Below are positions 40,486 through 50,113 of a stretch of DNA of 64,000 nt, one piece after another. The stretch lies in assembly GCF_014196515.1 (NCBI RefSeq), contig NZ_JACIDV010000006.1, positions 62,001 through 126,000 of the forward strand, given 5' to 3'. The notes beneath the pieces are model-generated. The model was not told the DNA's origin. It saw only the letters and a program-made list of their open reading frames with translations, and made no database searches. The translations under genes and the position numbers were made by a program. The DNA comes from Rhizobium skierniewicense (GTDB lineage: Bacteria > Pseudomonadota > Alphaproteobacteria > Rhizobiales > Rhizobiaceae). Position 1 is the first letter of the stretch. Every line of letters starts with the position of its first letter.

Positions 40486-40779
40486 TCACGCTCCCGGATT
40501 GTTGAAGACCCAGTTATAGGGCTTCACGTCGACACTTTCGAACAGACCGGCCTTGGCATAAGGATCGGCATCCGCCAGCGCCTTTGCCGCATCAATATCG
40601 GCTGCCTCTACGATCACAAGGCTACCATTCGGCTTGCCGTCCGCATCCAGAAACGGGCCTGCCATTTTCAGCGTACCTTCCGCGTTCAGCTTGTTGAGGT
40701 GCTCCAGATGCACAGGACGTGTTTCCATGCGCACATGCAGATGGTCTGGCTTGTCTTTGCAAATGAAAGCAAACAGCAT
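40486..40779 (-). CDS. YciI-family protein
   Basis: A 97-residue protein with the ferredoxin-like YCII fold (MLFAFICKDKPDHLHVR, HLEHLNKLNAEGTLKMAGPFLD, DPYAKAGLFESVDVKPYNWVF). The conserved His and Asp of the family, proposed as an active site, are in HLEHL and ADADPYAKAG. Enzymatic role unknown. It sits 21 bases after gpsA and almost touches the EVE gene. Confidence 0.92.
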   Translation of the reverse strand: MLFAFICKDKPDHLHVRMETRPVHLEHLNKLNAEGTLKMAGPFLDADGKPNGSLVIVEAADIDAAKALADADPYAKAGLFESVDVKPYNWVFNNPGA

Positions 40780-40800
40780 TTTCGTCTCCTCTTGAGTGCC

Positions 40801-41790
40801 CTACTCGGTGGTTATGGGCCTTGTCATCAGTTGTTGAATGGCGGTCTTGATGTCCAGCTTGCCGTCGATGATCGCCGCAACCGCATCTGTAATCGGCATT
40901 TCGATACCGAGGCCATCGGCAAGACGTGACGCGACGGAGGCGGCATAGGCGCCCTCCACCAAGCCGCCGTGGAAGGTGGCGGGGTCACCGCCCTCACCCA
41001 GCAAAATGCCGAAACGCAGGTTGCGCGACTGGTGGCTGGTCGCCGTCAGCACCAGATCTCCAAGGCCGGAAAGGCCACGAACGGTATCCGCCTTCCCTCC
41101 CATGGCGGCGGCGAGACGTGACATTTCCGCCAGCCCGCGTGAAATCAGGGCCGCGCGTGCTGAATCACCAAGGCCAGCGCCTTCAACGATGCCGCCGGCA
41201 ATAGCCAGAACGTTTTTCAACGCACCGCCCAGTTGCACGCCGATACGATCCGTCGAAGCGTAAAGCCGGAATGTACGGCCGGAAATCGTCTGCGCAAGTC
41301 GCTCGGCAACGCGAAGATCGCTTGCAGCAACCGCCATGGCCGTTGGCAACCCCTTGGCGATATCGGCTGCGAAGCCAGGACCGGATAAGATCCCGACCGG
41401 ATGATGCGGAAGCTCCTGTTCCAGCACATCCGTCAACAATTTTCCGGATGAACGGTCGAGACCCTTGGCGCAGGTCAAGATAACGGTGTCCTTAGACAAA
41501 TAAGGACCGTAATGCCGTGCCGCATCCGCATGCGCCTGCGATGGCATGGCGAAGAGAACGATATCAGCATCGTTAAGAGCGTCGGGTTCAGCCGAGTATT
41601 TCAATGAATCCGGCAAGGAAATGCCGGGTAGCGCTGCCTCGTGAACGCCATAGGCGGACAGATCCGCCATCAAACCGGCGTCCCTGCCAAGCAGCGTCAC
41701 ATCGTGGCGATCTTCAAGCGCCACCACGACGGCGATGGCCGTACCAAATGCACCTGAGCCAATGACGACGATCTTCTCACGCTCCGTCAT
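40801..41790 (-). CDS. gpsA: Glycerol-3-phosphate dehydrogenase [NAD(P)+]
   Basis: A 329-residue cytoplasmic enzyme reducing dihydroxyacetone phosphate to sn-glycerol-3-phosphate for phospholipid synthesis. NAD(P) motif [12 protein letters not shown], then [16 protein letters not shown], the catalytic Lys in [14 protein letters not shown] and [14 protein letters not shown] are present. Its ATG overlaps the tsaD stop (ATGA), indicating translational coupling. Confidence 0.96.
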   Translation of the reverse strand: MTEREKIVVIGSGAFGTAIAVVVALEDRHDVTLLGRDAGLMADLSAYGVHEAALPGISLPDSLKYSAEPDALNDADIVLFAMPSQAHADAARHYGPYLSKDTVILTCAKGLDRSSGKLLTDVLEQELPHHPVGILSGPGFAADIAKGLPTAMAVAASDLRVAERLAQTISGRTFRLYASTDRIGVQLGGALKNVLAIAGGIVEGAGLGDSARAALISRGLAEMSRLAAAMGGKADTVRGLSGLGDLVLTATSHQSRNLRFGILLGEGGDPATFHGGLVEGAYAASVASRLADGLGIEMPITDAVAAIIDGKLDIKTAIQQLMTRPITTE

Positions 41791-42884
41791 GCCTTTGCGC
41801 CTCGCTTGCCAAAGCCGATCAACGTCTGCGCCTGTGCATCCAATGGCCAGCGTGAACGGGGCTGAACATCGAGACTGTCCGGCTCCATGCCTTGCGCCAA
41901 GCGCTCCAACCCCGCCCAGGCAATCATCGCAGCATTGTCGGTGCATAGCTGCAAGGGCGGCGCGATGAACCGAAACCGATGCTTCTCGCACAAGTCTTGA
42001 AGCGTGCGACGTATCTCCTGATTTGCGGCGACACCACCGGCCACGACCAGCGACGGACCGCCGTCAACCGATGGAAACTCCTCCAGAAAACGTTGAAGTC
42101 CTCGGCCGATACGGTCTTTCAAAGTCCGGGATACGGCTTTTTGGAAAGACGCGCAGATATCGGCAATGTCCTGATCAGACAGCGGTACAATGGCTGTTGC
42201 CGCCTGTCGAACTGCGGTCTTGAGGCCGGAAAACGAAAAATCGAGCCGCGCTTCACCCGCCATCGGCCGAGGCAACACGAAACGGTCCGCATTGCCGGTT
42301 GCCGCTGCTTTTTCCACCGCAGGCCCGCCGGGATAGGGCAGACCCAAGAGCTTTGCGGTCTTGTCGAAAGCCTCGCCCAACGCATCGTCGATGGTCGTGC
42401 CCCAGCGCTCATATTGCCCGACACCACGCACGAGGATGAGCTGGGTATGCCCGCCGGAGACGAGCAGCATCAGATAAGGGAAGGACAGACCATCCGTCAG
42501 CCGCGCCGTCAGCGCATGACCTTCGAGATGATTGATGGCGTAAAGCGGTTTGCCCGTTGCCTTGGCGATGGCCTTTCCGGTCATCAGACCGACGATCAGT
42601 CCCCCGATCAAACCGGGACCGGAGGTCGCGGCGACAGCATCGATATCGGCAAGCGTCACACCGGCACCGGCCAGTGCTTCTTCGATCAGGGTATCGAGCG
42701 CTTCCACGTGGGCACGCGCAGCAATTTCCGGCACCACTCCGCCATAGGCACTGTGTTCTTCCAGCTGCGACAAAACGACGTCGGAGACAATTTCGCCGCG
42801 CCCACCGGCATGCCGAACCACCACGGATGCAGCGGTTTCGTCGCAGCTTGTCTCAATACCGAGGATACGAAGAAAGGGGGTCAT
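41787..42884 (-). CDS. tsaD: tRNA threonylcarbamoyladenosine transferase TsaD
   Basis: A 365-residue Kae1/YgjD/TsaD ATPase that transfers the threonylcarbamoyl group to A37 of ANN-decoding tRNAs. It begins with [16 protein letters not shown]. The metal-binding HLEGH is at 119-123, and the nucleotide site includes [12 protein letters not shown] and [15 protein letters not shown] 42884 gives the family-standard N-terminus; the reading frame continues upstream over the hemC promoter and coding region on the other strand and is discounted. First gene of the tsaD-gpsA-yciI-EVE-methyltransferase operon, divergent from hemC by 72 bases. Confidence 0.96.
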   Translation of the reverse strand: MTPFLRILGIETSCDETAASVVVRHAGGRGEIVSDVVLSQLEEHSAYGGVVPEIAARAHVEALDTLIEEALAGAGVTLADIDAVAATSGPGLIGGLIVGLMTGKAIAKATGKPLYAINHLEGHALTARLTDGLSFPYLMLLVSGGHTQLILVRGVGQYERWGTTIDDALGEAFDKTAKLLGLPYPGGPAVEKAAATGNADRFVLPRPMAGEARLDFSFSGLKTAVRQAATAIVPLSDQDIADICASFQKAVSRTLKDRIGRGLQRFLEEFPSVDGGPSLVVAGGVAANQEIRRTLQDLCEKHRFRFIAPPLQLCTDNAAMIAWAGLERLAQGMEPDSLDVQPRSRWPLDAQAQTLIGFGKRGAKA

Positions 42885-42956
42885 CAGCCGGTTCGTTGAT
42901 TGCGGTGTTTCAGAAACTTGGGTACGAACACCTCCGGTAACAATGGATAGAAGCGG

Positions 42957-43886
42957 ATGCAAACAAAACCTTTCCGAATCGGCACGCGTGGCAGCCCCCT
43001 GGCGCTGGCGCAAGCCTTCGAGACGCGGGATCGCCTCGTCGCGGCGCATGGCCTGGTGCCGGAGATGTTCGAAATCGTGCCGATTATGACGAAGGGTGAC
43101 CGCATCGCTGATCGTGCTTTGTCTGAGGTCGGCGGCAAAGGACTGTTTACGGAGGAGCTTGAAACGAAGCTTCTTTCCGGGGAGCTGGATTTTGCAGTGC
43201 ACTCCTCAAAGGATATGGCGACGAAACTGCCCGATGGCTTGCATCTGTCCGCATTCCTACCCCGCGAGGACGTGCGTGATGCGTTCATCGGCCGCGCCGC
43301 TCCGAAACTCACAGAGTTGCCGCATGGCGCAACGGTCGGTTCCGCTTCGTTGCGCCGACAAGCCCTCATCCGCCGGGTGCGGCCCGACCTCAACCTCATT
43401 CTCTTTCGCGGTGCCGTTGCAACGCGCCTGCGCAAGCTTGACGAGGGAATGGCGCACGCGACCTTACTTGCCTTTGCAGGTCTCAAACGCTTGAACATGG
43501 ATGACATACCGACACAGCTGCTGGAAACGAAAGATTTCCTCCCCGCACCGGCACAAGGTGCCATCGGCATCGAAAGTCGGATTGGCGATAGCCGCATCGA
43601 CGATCTCCTCGCTGCCGTCAACCACCGCCCCACCTACGACGCCGTTTCCTGCGAGCGCGCATTTCTGTCTGTCCTGGATGGTTCATGCCGGACACCGATT
43701 GCCGGTTACGCCCATTGCGATGGCGATGACCTGCACTTCTCAGGTCTTATTTTAACACCGGATGGTCAAACAGAGCATAGTGTCGAGATCTCCGGAAAAA
43801 GGCTCCAGGCTTTGGAACTGGGCATAAAAGCCGGTGAACACGTCCGCGCTGCTGCTGGACCCGGCTTCTTCGAAAGCTGGACCTGA
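42957..43886 (+). CDS. hemC: Porphobilinogen deaminase (hydroxymethylbilane synthase)
   Basis: A 309-residue enzyme that joins four porphobilinogens. [15 protein letters not shown] at the start, catalytic Asp in VHSSKDM, the [14 protein letters not shown] phosphate-binding Arg residues and dipyrromethane cofactor Cys244 in [13 protein letters not shown] are intact. First gene of a plus-strand heme cluster; hemD follows after 2 bases. Confidence 0.97.
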   Translation: MQTKPFRIGTRGSPLALAQAFETRDRLVAAHGLVPEMFEIVPIMTKGDRIADRALSEVGGKGLFTEELETKLLSGELDFAVHSSKDMATKLPDGLHLSAFLPREDVRDAFIGRAAPKLTELPHGATVGSASLRRQALIRRVRPDLNLILFRGAVATRLRKLDEGMAHATLLAFAGLKRLNMDDIPTQLLETKDFLPAPAQGAIGIESRIGDSRIDDLLAAVNHRPTYDAVSCERAFLSVLDGSCRTPIAGYAHCDGDDLHFSGLILTPDGQTEHSVEISGKRLQALELGIKAGEHVRAAAGPGFFESWT

Positions 43887-43888
43887 CC

Positions 43889-44623
43889 ATGCGCGTCGTC
43901 GTTACACGCCCGGAAGCATCGGGGCTGAAGACGGCACAGCTTTTGCGCGAGATCGGCCATGAACCTGTCCTGCTGCCGCTGACAAGTCCCACCCATGATG
44001 CAACGGCGGCCATTGCTGCCTTGGCAAACACACCAGCATCCTTGGCAGTGACGAGCGCAGAGGCGGTTCGCGCGCTCTTGGGCTCAGGCGCAGATCTGGC
44101 TGCCAGCCTGCACAGACCCATATTTGTCGTTGGACATGCGTCTGCAAAGGCGGCACGCGATGCCGGCTTTCGGAAGATTATCGCTGGCGAAAGCGATGGA
44201 TCAGCCCTGGCGCAACTCATCGCCGATACGGACGTCTCTCATCGCGGCACAGTCCTTTATCTGGCAGGCACCCCGAGGGATCAAGGCTTCGAGCGCGCAC
44301 TTGGTGAACTCAAAGTGCCTTTTGAAACCGTCGAAATCTATCGGATGCAGCCAGTTCAGTGGCAAAGCCACAACCTGAAAAAGCGTATTGCGGATATCCC
44401 AATCGATGCCGTCCTGTTTTATTCGAGCGAGGCGGTGCGGATATTTTTTGCGCTGATGGAGCGTGAAGAATATCTCGGTCAATTGCGTGATTGCAGGATG
44501 GTCTGCATCAGCAGCAAGGTGCTCTCCCAGATTCCAGCAGCATTTCAAAACGCGGCATTTGCCAGCCCTGCACCGAGTGAGTCCCGGATGTTTGATCTTC
44601 TTGATCGAAAAGCGGGAACCTAA
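43889..44623 (+). CDS. hemD: Uroporphyrinogen-III synthase
   Basis: A 244-residue bi-lobed enzyme that cyclises hydroxymethylbilane. The family has little conserved sequence; supporting features are the start RVVVTRPEASGLKTAQLLREIGHEPVLLPL, the middle VVGHASAKAARDAG, LYLAGTPRDQGFERAL, the conserved Tyr in VEIYRMQPV, and AVLFYSSEAVRIFF. Position directly behind hemC makes the call firm. Confidence 0.93.
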   Translation: MRVVVTRPEASGLKTAQLLREIGHEPVLLPLTSPTHDATAAIAALANTPASLAVTSAEAVRALLGSGADLAASLHRPIFVVGHASAKAARDAGFRKIIAGESDGSALAQLIADTDVSHRGTVLYLAGTPRDQGFERALGELKVPFETVEIYRMQPVQWQSHNLKKRIADIPIDAVLFYSSEAVRIFFALMEREEYLGQLRDCRMVCISSKVLSQIPAAFQNAAFASPAPSESRMFDLLDRKAGT

Positions 44624-44695
44624 TTCCCTCCCGCCCCTTTCCTTTGCCGTTATCACTGACTAGGTTTAGGCATATTCAGGCAGAATGAGGTTGTC

Positions 44696-46060
44696 ATGGT
44701 ATCGGGAAAACCGCCACGCCACTCCAAGTCCACCACTGAACCGGTCACAATCGATCTCGATTCGAAGGACGTGAAGGATATCGGCAAAGACAAGGACGCG
44801 GGGGCCATAGAGGCCAAACCGGCAAAAGAGCCGGAGGCAGCTGTACCCTCTGAGAAGACATCAGCATTCGGCGCTGAAAGCTCTGACCCGAAACCGATAT
44901 GGGACAACCAGGTCAAGAAGCCGATCGAGCCGGAGCCCAATATTCACAAGGCTGGAGATGTAAAGGCGGATCAAACGGCAAAACCCGCAGCGGCAGGCAC
45001 GACAACCGTTCCGCCTTTCAAGAGCGAACCACTGAAATCCGACAAAACGACGACGCAGCCGCGACAACCGGAAGCCTCTAAGCCAGCGACGGATAGCAAA
45101 ACCTTTGCGGCATCCCCGTCAAACGTCAAAAGCAGCGATAATGGTAGCGGCAGTTCCGGCGCGCTATTGGCGGGCATCGTTGGTGGCCTGATCGCGCTGT
45201 TTGCTGCGGGCAGCATGCAATATGCAGGTTACCTGCCTTCGTTTTCGTCCAGCAATGGCTCGTCTGACGAACTGGCATCCCTCAAGACCGAAGTTGAAAG
45301 CCTGCGCCAGCAAATCGCAAATGGGCCACAAGCGACAGCCGACACATCCGCACTCGAAACACGCTTGGCTGCTCTGGAGAGCTCGACAGCATCCGGCGGT
45401 GGTGATGTCACTGACAAGCTGGCCTCACTCGAATCAACCCTATCGACCCTACAGTCTGAAAAAGCCGCGCAGGATGCGGCCAATGCCGACCTGACCCGCC
45501 GCTTGAGTGACGTGGAAACCAAGATCAATGAGCCACGCGACGACATCGAGGTTGCGCGTGCCATTGCATCTGCCGGTTTGAAGGCCGCCATTGACCGCGG
45601 CGGGCCGTTTTTGACTGAGTTGGATACCCTGTCGCGTGTCACGCCCGACGATCCGGCGATCCAGTCGCTGCGACCTTTTGCCAATACAGGCGTCCCCTCG
45701 CGCTCCGAGCTGACGCGCAATTTTCCAGAGATCGCCAATGCCATGCTCGGTTCGCTCAACCAGACCGATCCCAACCAGGGCATCGTCGATCGGTTGGCGG
45801 AAAGCGCACTGTCGCTCGTCAAGGTCAGGCCTGTGGGCAATGTCGAAGGTGAAGGTGCAGAGGCCAAGATCGCCCGTATCGAGGACAAGCTTCGCAATGG
45901 CGACCTGAAGGGCGCCTCCCTTGAATGGGATGGCCTGCCTGAGCCTGCCAAGACGGCGTCACAGGATTTCAAGACCTCACTCGACGCCCGCGTACAGGTC
46001 GAGGATTTGGTGAACGGCACGCTCACCCGCGCCATCAGCAGCACCGGTCAGCAGGGGTAA
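44696..46060 (+). CDS. Mitofilin/Mic60-like membrane protein of the heme operon
   Basis: A 454-residue protein with a long, charged, low-complexity cytoplasmic N-terminus (1-150), one TM helix (about 155-178, GALLAGIVGGLIALFAAGSMQYAG), a coiled coil (about 190-275) and a C-terminal helical domain starting near DDIEVARAIASAGLKAAIDRGGPF. This architecture and its place between hemD and hemY match alphaproteobacterial Mic60/mitofilin homologues, relatives of the mitochondrial crista-junction protein that bend membranes. Direct membrane-shaping activity in this organism is inferred. ATG 44696 is preceded by a weak GAGGTTGTC. Confidence 0.82.
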   Translation: MVSGKPPRHSKSTTEPVTIDLDSKDVKDIGKDKDAGAIEAKPAKEPEAAVPSEKTSAFGAESSDPKPIWDNQVKKPIEPEPNIHKAGDVKADQTAKPAAAGTTTVPPFKSEPLKSDKTTTQPRQPEASKPATDSKTFAASPSNVKSSDNGSGSSGALLAGIVGGLIALFAAGSMQYAGYLPSFSSSNGSSDELASLKTEVESLRQQIANGPQATADTSALETRLAALESSTASGGGDVTDKLASLESTLSTLQSEKAAQDAANADLTRRLSDVETKINEPRDDIEVARAIASAGLKAAIDRGGPFLTELDTLSRVTPDDPAIQSLRPFANTGVPSRSELTRNFPEIANAMLGSLNQTDPNQGIVDRLAESALSLVKVRPVGNVEGEGAEAKIARIEDKLRNGDLKGASLEWDGLPEPAKTASQDFKTSLDARVQVEDLVNGTLTRAISSTGQQG

Positions 46061-46063
46061 GAC

Positions 46064-47671
46064 ATGACAAAGATTATCAGTTTCATCGTCATCGTTCTTC
46101 TCATCGGCTTCGGGTTCTCTTGGCTTGCGGACCGGCCAGGTATCCTATCGATTGTATGGCAGGGCCAATTGATCGAGATGAGTCTCATGGTGGCTGCCTC
46201 TCTTGTGGCAGCCCTCGTCGCTGCCGTCATGATTGTCTGGTGGCTGTTCAACACCATCTGGAGTTCCCCGCACGCCGCACGCCGCTATTTCCGCTCCCGA
46301 AAGCGCGATAGAGGCTATCAGGCGCTCTCGACTGGCTTGATCGCAGCAGGTGCTGGCAATGCTATTCTCGCCCGGAAGATGACCGCGCGAACGCAGGGAC
46401 TTTTGAATGCCGATCAAGAACCCTTGATCCACCTGCTGGAGGCGCAAGCCGACCTGATTGAAGGCAAATATGATGCCGCCCGTCGCAAGTTCGAAGCGAT
46501 GGCCAAGGACCCCGAAACGCGCGAGCTCGGCCTTCGTGGTCTTTACATGGAAGCCAGACGCCAAGGCGCGAACGAGGCGGCACTGGAATATGCAGAGGAT
46601 GCCGCAAAGAATGCGCCCTACCTGCCATGGGCGGCGCAGGCGACCCTGGAGAGCAAATCCAGAAGCGGCGAATGGGACGATGCTATCCGCCTGCTTGATC
46701 AACAAAAAGCGGCAAGCGTGTTAGAGCGTGGCGAAGCCGAGCGCCTGAAAGCGGTTCTGCTGACCGCAAAAGCGCAAGAGAAATTCGAGAGCGACCCAAA
46801 GGCCGCGCGCGAAGATGCCAAGCAGGCGCTGAAGCTGTCAAAGGGGCTGGTGCCTGCAGCTCTGGTTGCTGCCAAATCCTATCTGCGCGAAGACAATCTG
46901 CGCAAGGCGGCCGCAGTACTCGAGCCCGTCTGGAAGATTGCGCCGCATCCGCAGATCGCCCAGCTTTACATCAGAGCGCGCAGCGGCGACACCGCCATTG
47001 ACCGCCTCAAACGAGCAGAGCGGCTCGAAAGTCTGAAGCCCAACAATGTTGAAGCCCTTGTTGCCATTGCTCAGGCATCTCTCGATGCTCAAGATTTCGC
47101 ACGTGCGCGGAGCAAAGCACAAGCTGCCGCGCGCATCGAGCCGCGCGAAAGCACATATCTGTTACTCGCTGATATCGAAGAAGCAGAAACAGGTGATCAG
47201 GGCCGCATTCGCCACTGGATGGCCCAGGCACTGCGCGCACCGAGAGATCATGCCTGGGTGGCCGACGGTATAGTCTCCGAAAAGTGGCTGCCTGCTTCTC
47301 CGGTTACCGGTCGCCTGGATGCGTTCGAATGGAAAATGCCATTCGGCCAGATCGAGGGGCCCGTCGAGGATGTCAGCGTCGATAACGCGCTGTCGTCCCT
47401 ACCCGATGTTGCAAAGCCCGAAATTCGCGAAAAAATTATCGAAATACCTGTACCAGCCAAGGTATCAGAGCCTGTGCTGCAACCTGACACACCCGTCGTA
47501 ATCGCTGAGAAACCAGCAGCGCCAAAACCATTGGCCACCAGCTCGACCGACGACAAAAAGCTTGAAAAACAGATGGAGCCGGTGGCCTTTTTCGGCGGAG
47601 CCCCGGACGATCCGGGCGTAAAGAAGCCCGCTGGCGATCCGGATGAAAAAACGCGACTGAAACTGTTTTAA
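46064..47671 (+). CDS. hemY: HemY-like TPR membrane protein
   Basis: A 535-residue protein with two N-terminal TM helices (about 4-22 and 38-63) and a HemY N-domain, followed by TPR-like helical repeats from about 120 to 420 (for example LIHLLEAQADLIEGKYDAARRKFEAM) and a Pro-rich acidic tail. HemY of this type (not protoporphyrinogen oxidase) is a conserved partner of late heme genes whose exact role is unsettled. It starts 3 bases after the mic60 stop. Confidence 0.9.
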   Translation: MTKIISFIVIVLLIGFGFSWLADRPGILSIVWQGQLIEMSLMVAASLVAALVAAVMIVWWLFNTIWSSPHAARRYFRSRKRDRGYQALSTGLIAAGAGNAILARKMTARTQGLLNADQEPLIHLLEAQADLIEGKYDAARRKFEAMAKDPETRELGLRGLYMEARRQGANEAALEYAEDAAKNAPYLPWAAQATLESKSRSGEWDDAIRLLDQQKAASVLERGEAERLKAVLLTAKAQEKFESDPKAAREDAKQALKLSKGLVPAALVAAKSYLREDNLRKAAAVLEPVWKIAPHPQIAQLYIRARSGDTAIDRLKRAERLESLKPNNVEALVAIAQASLDAQDFARARSKAQAAARIEPRESTYLLLADIEEAETGDQGRIRHWMAQALRAPRDHAWVADGIVSEKWLPASPVTGRLDAFEWKMPFGQIEGPVEDVSVDNALSSLPDVAKPEIREKIIEIPVPAKVSEPVLQPDTPVVIAEKPAAPKPLATSSTDDKKLEKQMEPVAFFGGAPDDPGVKKPAGDPDEKTRLKLF

Positions 47672-47689
47672 CGAACCCAAAGGACCGCC

Positions 47690-48181
47690 ATGCTCGAGCG
47701 TATTCAGTCGTTTTTCCACAACCTCACGCAGGGCAGTCCCTCCGAGGATTTTGCACCCGATGATTTGCGCGTGGCCATCGCAGCACTCTGTTTTCAGGTG
47801 ATGGAGGCCGACGGTACCGTTTCCAAGGTGGAACGTCAGCGTCTGCGTGAGCTGTTGCAGGAGCATTATGACCTCAGCTCCACAAAGCTGGATGCGCTCA
47901 TGGAAGCAGGCCGCGAGGCGGGACGTGAAGCGGTCGACTATTATCGCTTCACGGCCGACATTCGCCGTCATCTTGACGAGGAAAAGCGCGTCGAGCTTAT
48001 CGGTATCCTATGGGATATCGTCTATGCGGATGGCGAACGTAATGAGATGGAAGACCACGTTATCTGGCGGGTTGCCGACCTTCTGGGCGTCTCGGTCCGA
48101 GACCGCGTTCTGCAGCGCCAACAAGCCGCCACGCATGTCAATATATCGGATGAAAGTGAAACCGAGAAAGATGCTGTTTGA
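47690..48181 (+). CDS. TerB-family protein
   Basis: A 163-residue all-helical protein matching the TerB/DjlA-N-like fold: DLRVAIAALCFQVMEADGTVSKVERQRLRELL, then EKRVELIGILWDIVYADGERNEMEDHVIWRVADLLG, two helical repeats each with an acidic ADG turn, which in TerB binds metal. The tellurite-resistance name is historical; no other ter genes are present. It lies 18 bases after hemY and overlaps the next gene by 11 bases. Confidence 0.85.
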   Translation: MLERIQSFFHNLTQGSPSEDFAPDDLRVAIAALCFQVMEADGTVSKVERQRLRELLQEHYDLSSTKLDALMEAGREAGREAVDYYRFTADIRRHLDEEKRVELIGILWDIVYADGERNEMEDHVIWRVADLLGVSVRDRVLQRQQAATHVNISDESETEKDAV

Positions 48182-48938
48182 TCCCTCTGGTCAGAGAAGC
48201 AACCAAGACAGAATCCTGATCGTTCTGCATCAGGAGAGGTCAACGCCCGGTCGGGTCGGCCAGATGCTGATCGACAAGGGGTACCGACTCGACATCAGGC
48301 GGCCCGCATTGGGTGACGATCTGCCGACCACCCTGTCTTCCCACGCCGGTGCGGTGATATTTGGCGGCCCGATGAGTGCGAATGATCAGGACGCATTTAT
48401 CCAGACGGAAATCGACTGGCTGAAAATCCCGCTTGAAGAAGATAAACCGTTTCTTGGAATATGTCTTGGCGCGCAAATGCTTTGCAAGCACCTCGGCGCG
48501 AGGGTGGATGGCGACAAGCACGGCAGAGTGGAAATTGGCTGGTATCCTCTGCACGCGACCGAAAAAGGCAACTTGCTCATGCCATCCTGGCCACAGATGG
48601 TTTACCACTTTCACCGTGAAGGATTTGAGTTACCACAAGGAGCAGAGTTGCTGGCCACAGGTGACGCCTACCCCAATCAGGCCTTCCGGTACGGTCGAAA
48701 TGCCTGGGGTCTGCAATTTCATGCAGAGTTGACACGCGCGATGATGCAAAGCTGGGTGGTCCGTGGCGCCGAGAAATTCGCCATGCCCAACGCACAAGTT
48801 GGACGCCAGCATTTGGAAGGCCGGATGCTGTTCGACAACGCACTCAAGGTCTGGCTCTCGCAGTTTCTGGATCTGGTCTTTCAAGGCAGATTACAGAAAA
48901 CCGAGTTTTCTAGCGACGTAGCACTTCCGTCAGTTTGA
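48171..48938 (+). CDS. Class I glutamine amidotransferase (GMP synthase-like)
   Basis: A 255-residue single-domain GATase with nucleophile Cys98 in GICLGAQ and His184/Glu186 in QFHAEL completing the triad. The protein begins with ILIVLHQERSTPGRVGQML and has VIFGGPMSANDQD as the oxyanion region. Family members often annotated as GMP-synthase-like may deglutamylate or deaminate varied substrates; no synthetase partner is adjacent. ATG 48171 overlaps the TerB-like stop; an earlier in-frame ATG (48150) is possible. Its 3' end overlaps the convergent FliN-like gene by 29 bases. Confidence 0.88.
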   Translation: MLFDPSGQRSNQDRILIVLHQERSTPGRVGQMLIDKGYRLDIRRPALGDDLPTTLSSHAGAVIFGGPMSANDQDAFIQTEIDWLKIPLEEDKPFLGICLGAQMLCKHLGARVDGDKHGRVEIGWYPLHATEKGNLLMPSWPQMVYHFHREGFELPQGAELLATGDAYPNQAFRYGRNAWGLQFHAELTRAMMQSWVVRGAEKFAMPNAQVGRQHLEGRMLFDNALKVWLSQFLDLVFQGRLQKTEFSSDVALPSV

Positions 48939-49338
48939 CACCGATGACGTTGTCCTCGCCGTCGGAGACGATTTCGCCACGACCGATAGTTTGACCGTTC
49001 ACCCGGATATCGACCAGATCGCCAAACTTTTTGTTCAACAGAATGACCTGATCTTTGGTAAGGGCCATGAGCGCGGAAACAGAGACCTGCGCCTGTCCGA
49101 TTACGACGTCCATCGTCAGCGGTATCTCATCGAAATGTTTACCTGATGGTTGCGACGACGCGACCAGAGCGCGGCTGTTATCGTGCATCGGTTGACCCCA
49201 ATCAGCAAGTTGCACGCTTACGTCTTGCCGAGCCGAAACTGGAGGGCTCAGGGTATGTTCGACCCGATAAGGCTGGTTGAAACTCGCGCCAACAGTTGGC
49301 CACGAGAAAGGCGCTGCACCGTCATTTGAATCCATCAT
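48910..49338 (-). CDS. FliN/SpoA-domain protein (flagellar motor switch-like), orphan
   Basis: A 142-residue protein whose second half (about 68-138) is a SpoA domain: [60 protein letters not shown]. This is the domain that forms the FliN ring of the flagellar C-ring. The N-terminal half is unlike known FliN and probably disordered. ATG 49338 has GAGGG 7 bases upstream. No flagellar gene is near, so this is either a second FliN-like copy or a displaced gene. It overlaps the convergent amidotransferase gene tail-to-tail. Confidence 0.78.
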   Translation of the reverse strand: MMDSNDGAAPFSWPTVGASFNQPYRVEHTLSPPVSARQDVSVQLADWGQPMHDNSRALVASSQPSGKHFDEIPLTMDVVIGQAQVSVSALMALTKDQVILLNKKFGDLVDIRVNGQTIGRGEIVSDGEDNVIGVKLTEVLRR

Positions 49339-49741
49339 GGAACACCCTCGGCATATCGAATCAGCCACATCCATAGGGCCACCGTCATTGTACGGGAGCT
49401 GCCGACCCCATTGATCGCTGGTTTGTAAAAGAATGGCAGTATGATTAACGCGCACTTAACATCCACAGGCGCACGGTGGCTGAGGGAGCTCAGATAAAAC
49501 GACTGCTTCAAAACGGTACGCATTTTCAAACTGGTGCAATGTCTTAACTGCCAAAAATCAGGCCTGTAACACATAAGGACAAGTCTCAGCAGATCTTCGA
49601 ATTAAAAATGGACAAAGGCCGTTTATTCGAAACAGCGCAAAAACAGCGGCGTGACGGCTGGAACAGCATGTAGATCAACCGCCACTTGCCGGTCGCCGTG
49701 TGAATGACTAAATGTCATCCAACAACGATATGGAGATATTG
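49339..49741. other. Intergenic region between fliN-like gene and yggT
   Basis: About 400 bases with divergent promoters expected for both flanking genes. I see no convincing gene; a 21-codon frame at 49608-49673 has no ribosome binding site. No clear promoter, repeat or hairpin stood out. Confidence 0.5.
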
Positions 49742-50032
49742 ATGCTTGCCCTGTTTCAGACGATCGATCTGGCGTTAAACCTTTATACCTGGATACTGAT
49801 TATCAGTGCCATCTTCTCATGGCTTTATGCCTTCAATGTCATCAATTCTTCGAACCAGTTCGTGGCAGCGATCGGCAGTTTTCTCTACAATGTCACCGAA
49901 CCGGCGCTGCGACCCATTCGTCGTGTCCTGCCGAATCTGGGCGGCATCGACATTTCGCCGATCATCCTGCTTCTGATCATCTTCTTCATTCGTTCGCTGA
50001 TGTGGAACACGATTTACCCGCTGGTCGCCTGA
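49742..50032 (+). CDS. YggT-family membrane protein
   Basis: A 96-residue protein with two TM segments. [28 protein letters not shown] and the loop [31 protein letters not shown], with the ProLeu/ArgArg signature, are typical of YggT/YlmG proteins, implicated in envelope or division functions and osmotic tolerance. ATG 49742 has TGGAGAT upstream; an in-frame ATG at 49712 has none. Confidence 0.9.
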   Translation: MLALFQTIDLALNLYTWILIISAIFSWLYAFNVINSSNQFVAAIGSFLYNVTEPALRPIRRVLPNLGGIDISPIILLLIIFFIRSLMWNTIYPLVA

Positions 50033-50049
50033 TCTCCAGTCAATAAAAA

Positions 50050-50083
50050 AAATCCTCCGGTTCGAATGCGAACCGGAGGATTT
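50050..50083. terminator. Bidirectional terminator between yggT and ppa
   Basis: AAATCCTCCGGTTCG-AATG-CGAACCGGAGGATTT is a perfect 15-bp stem. On the minus strand it is followed by a long T-run (TTTTTATTG), so it is strongest for ppa. Confidence 0.92.
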
Positions 50084-50113
50084 GTCATTTCCGTGTATGC
50101 GCAATGGCTGAAA

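Noticed and set aside
49608..49673. 21-codon frame beginning MDKGRLFETAQ
   Set aside because: No Shine-Dalgarno sequence and no supporting context; likely chance.
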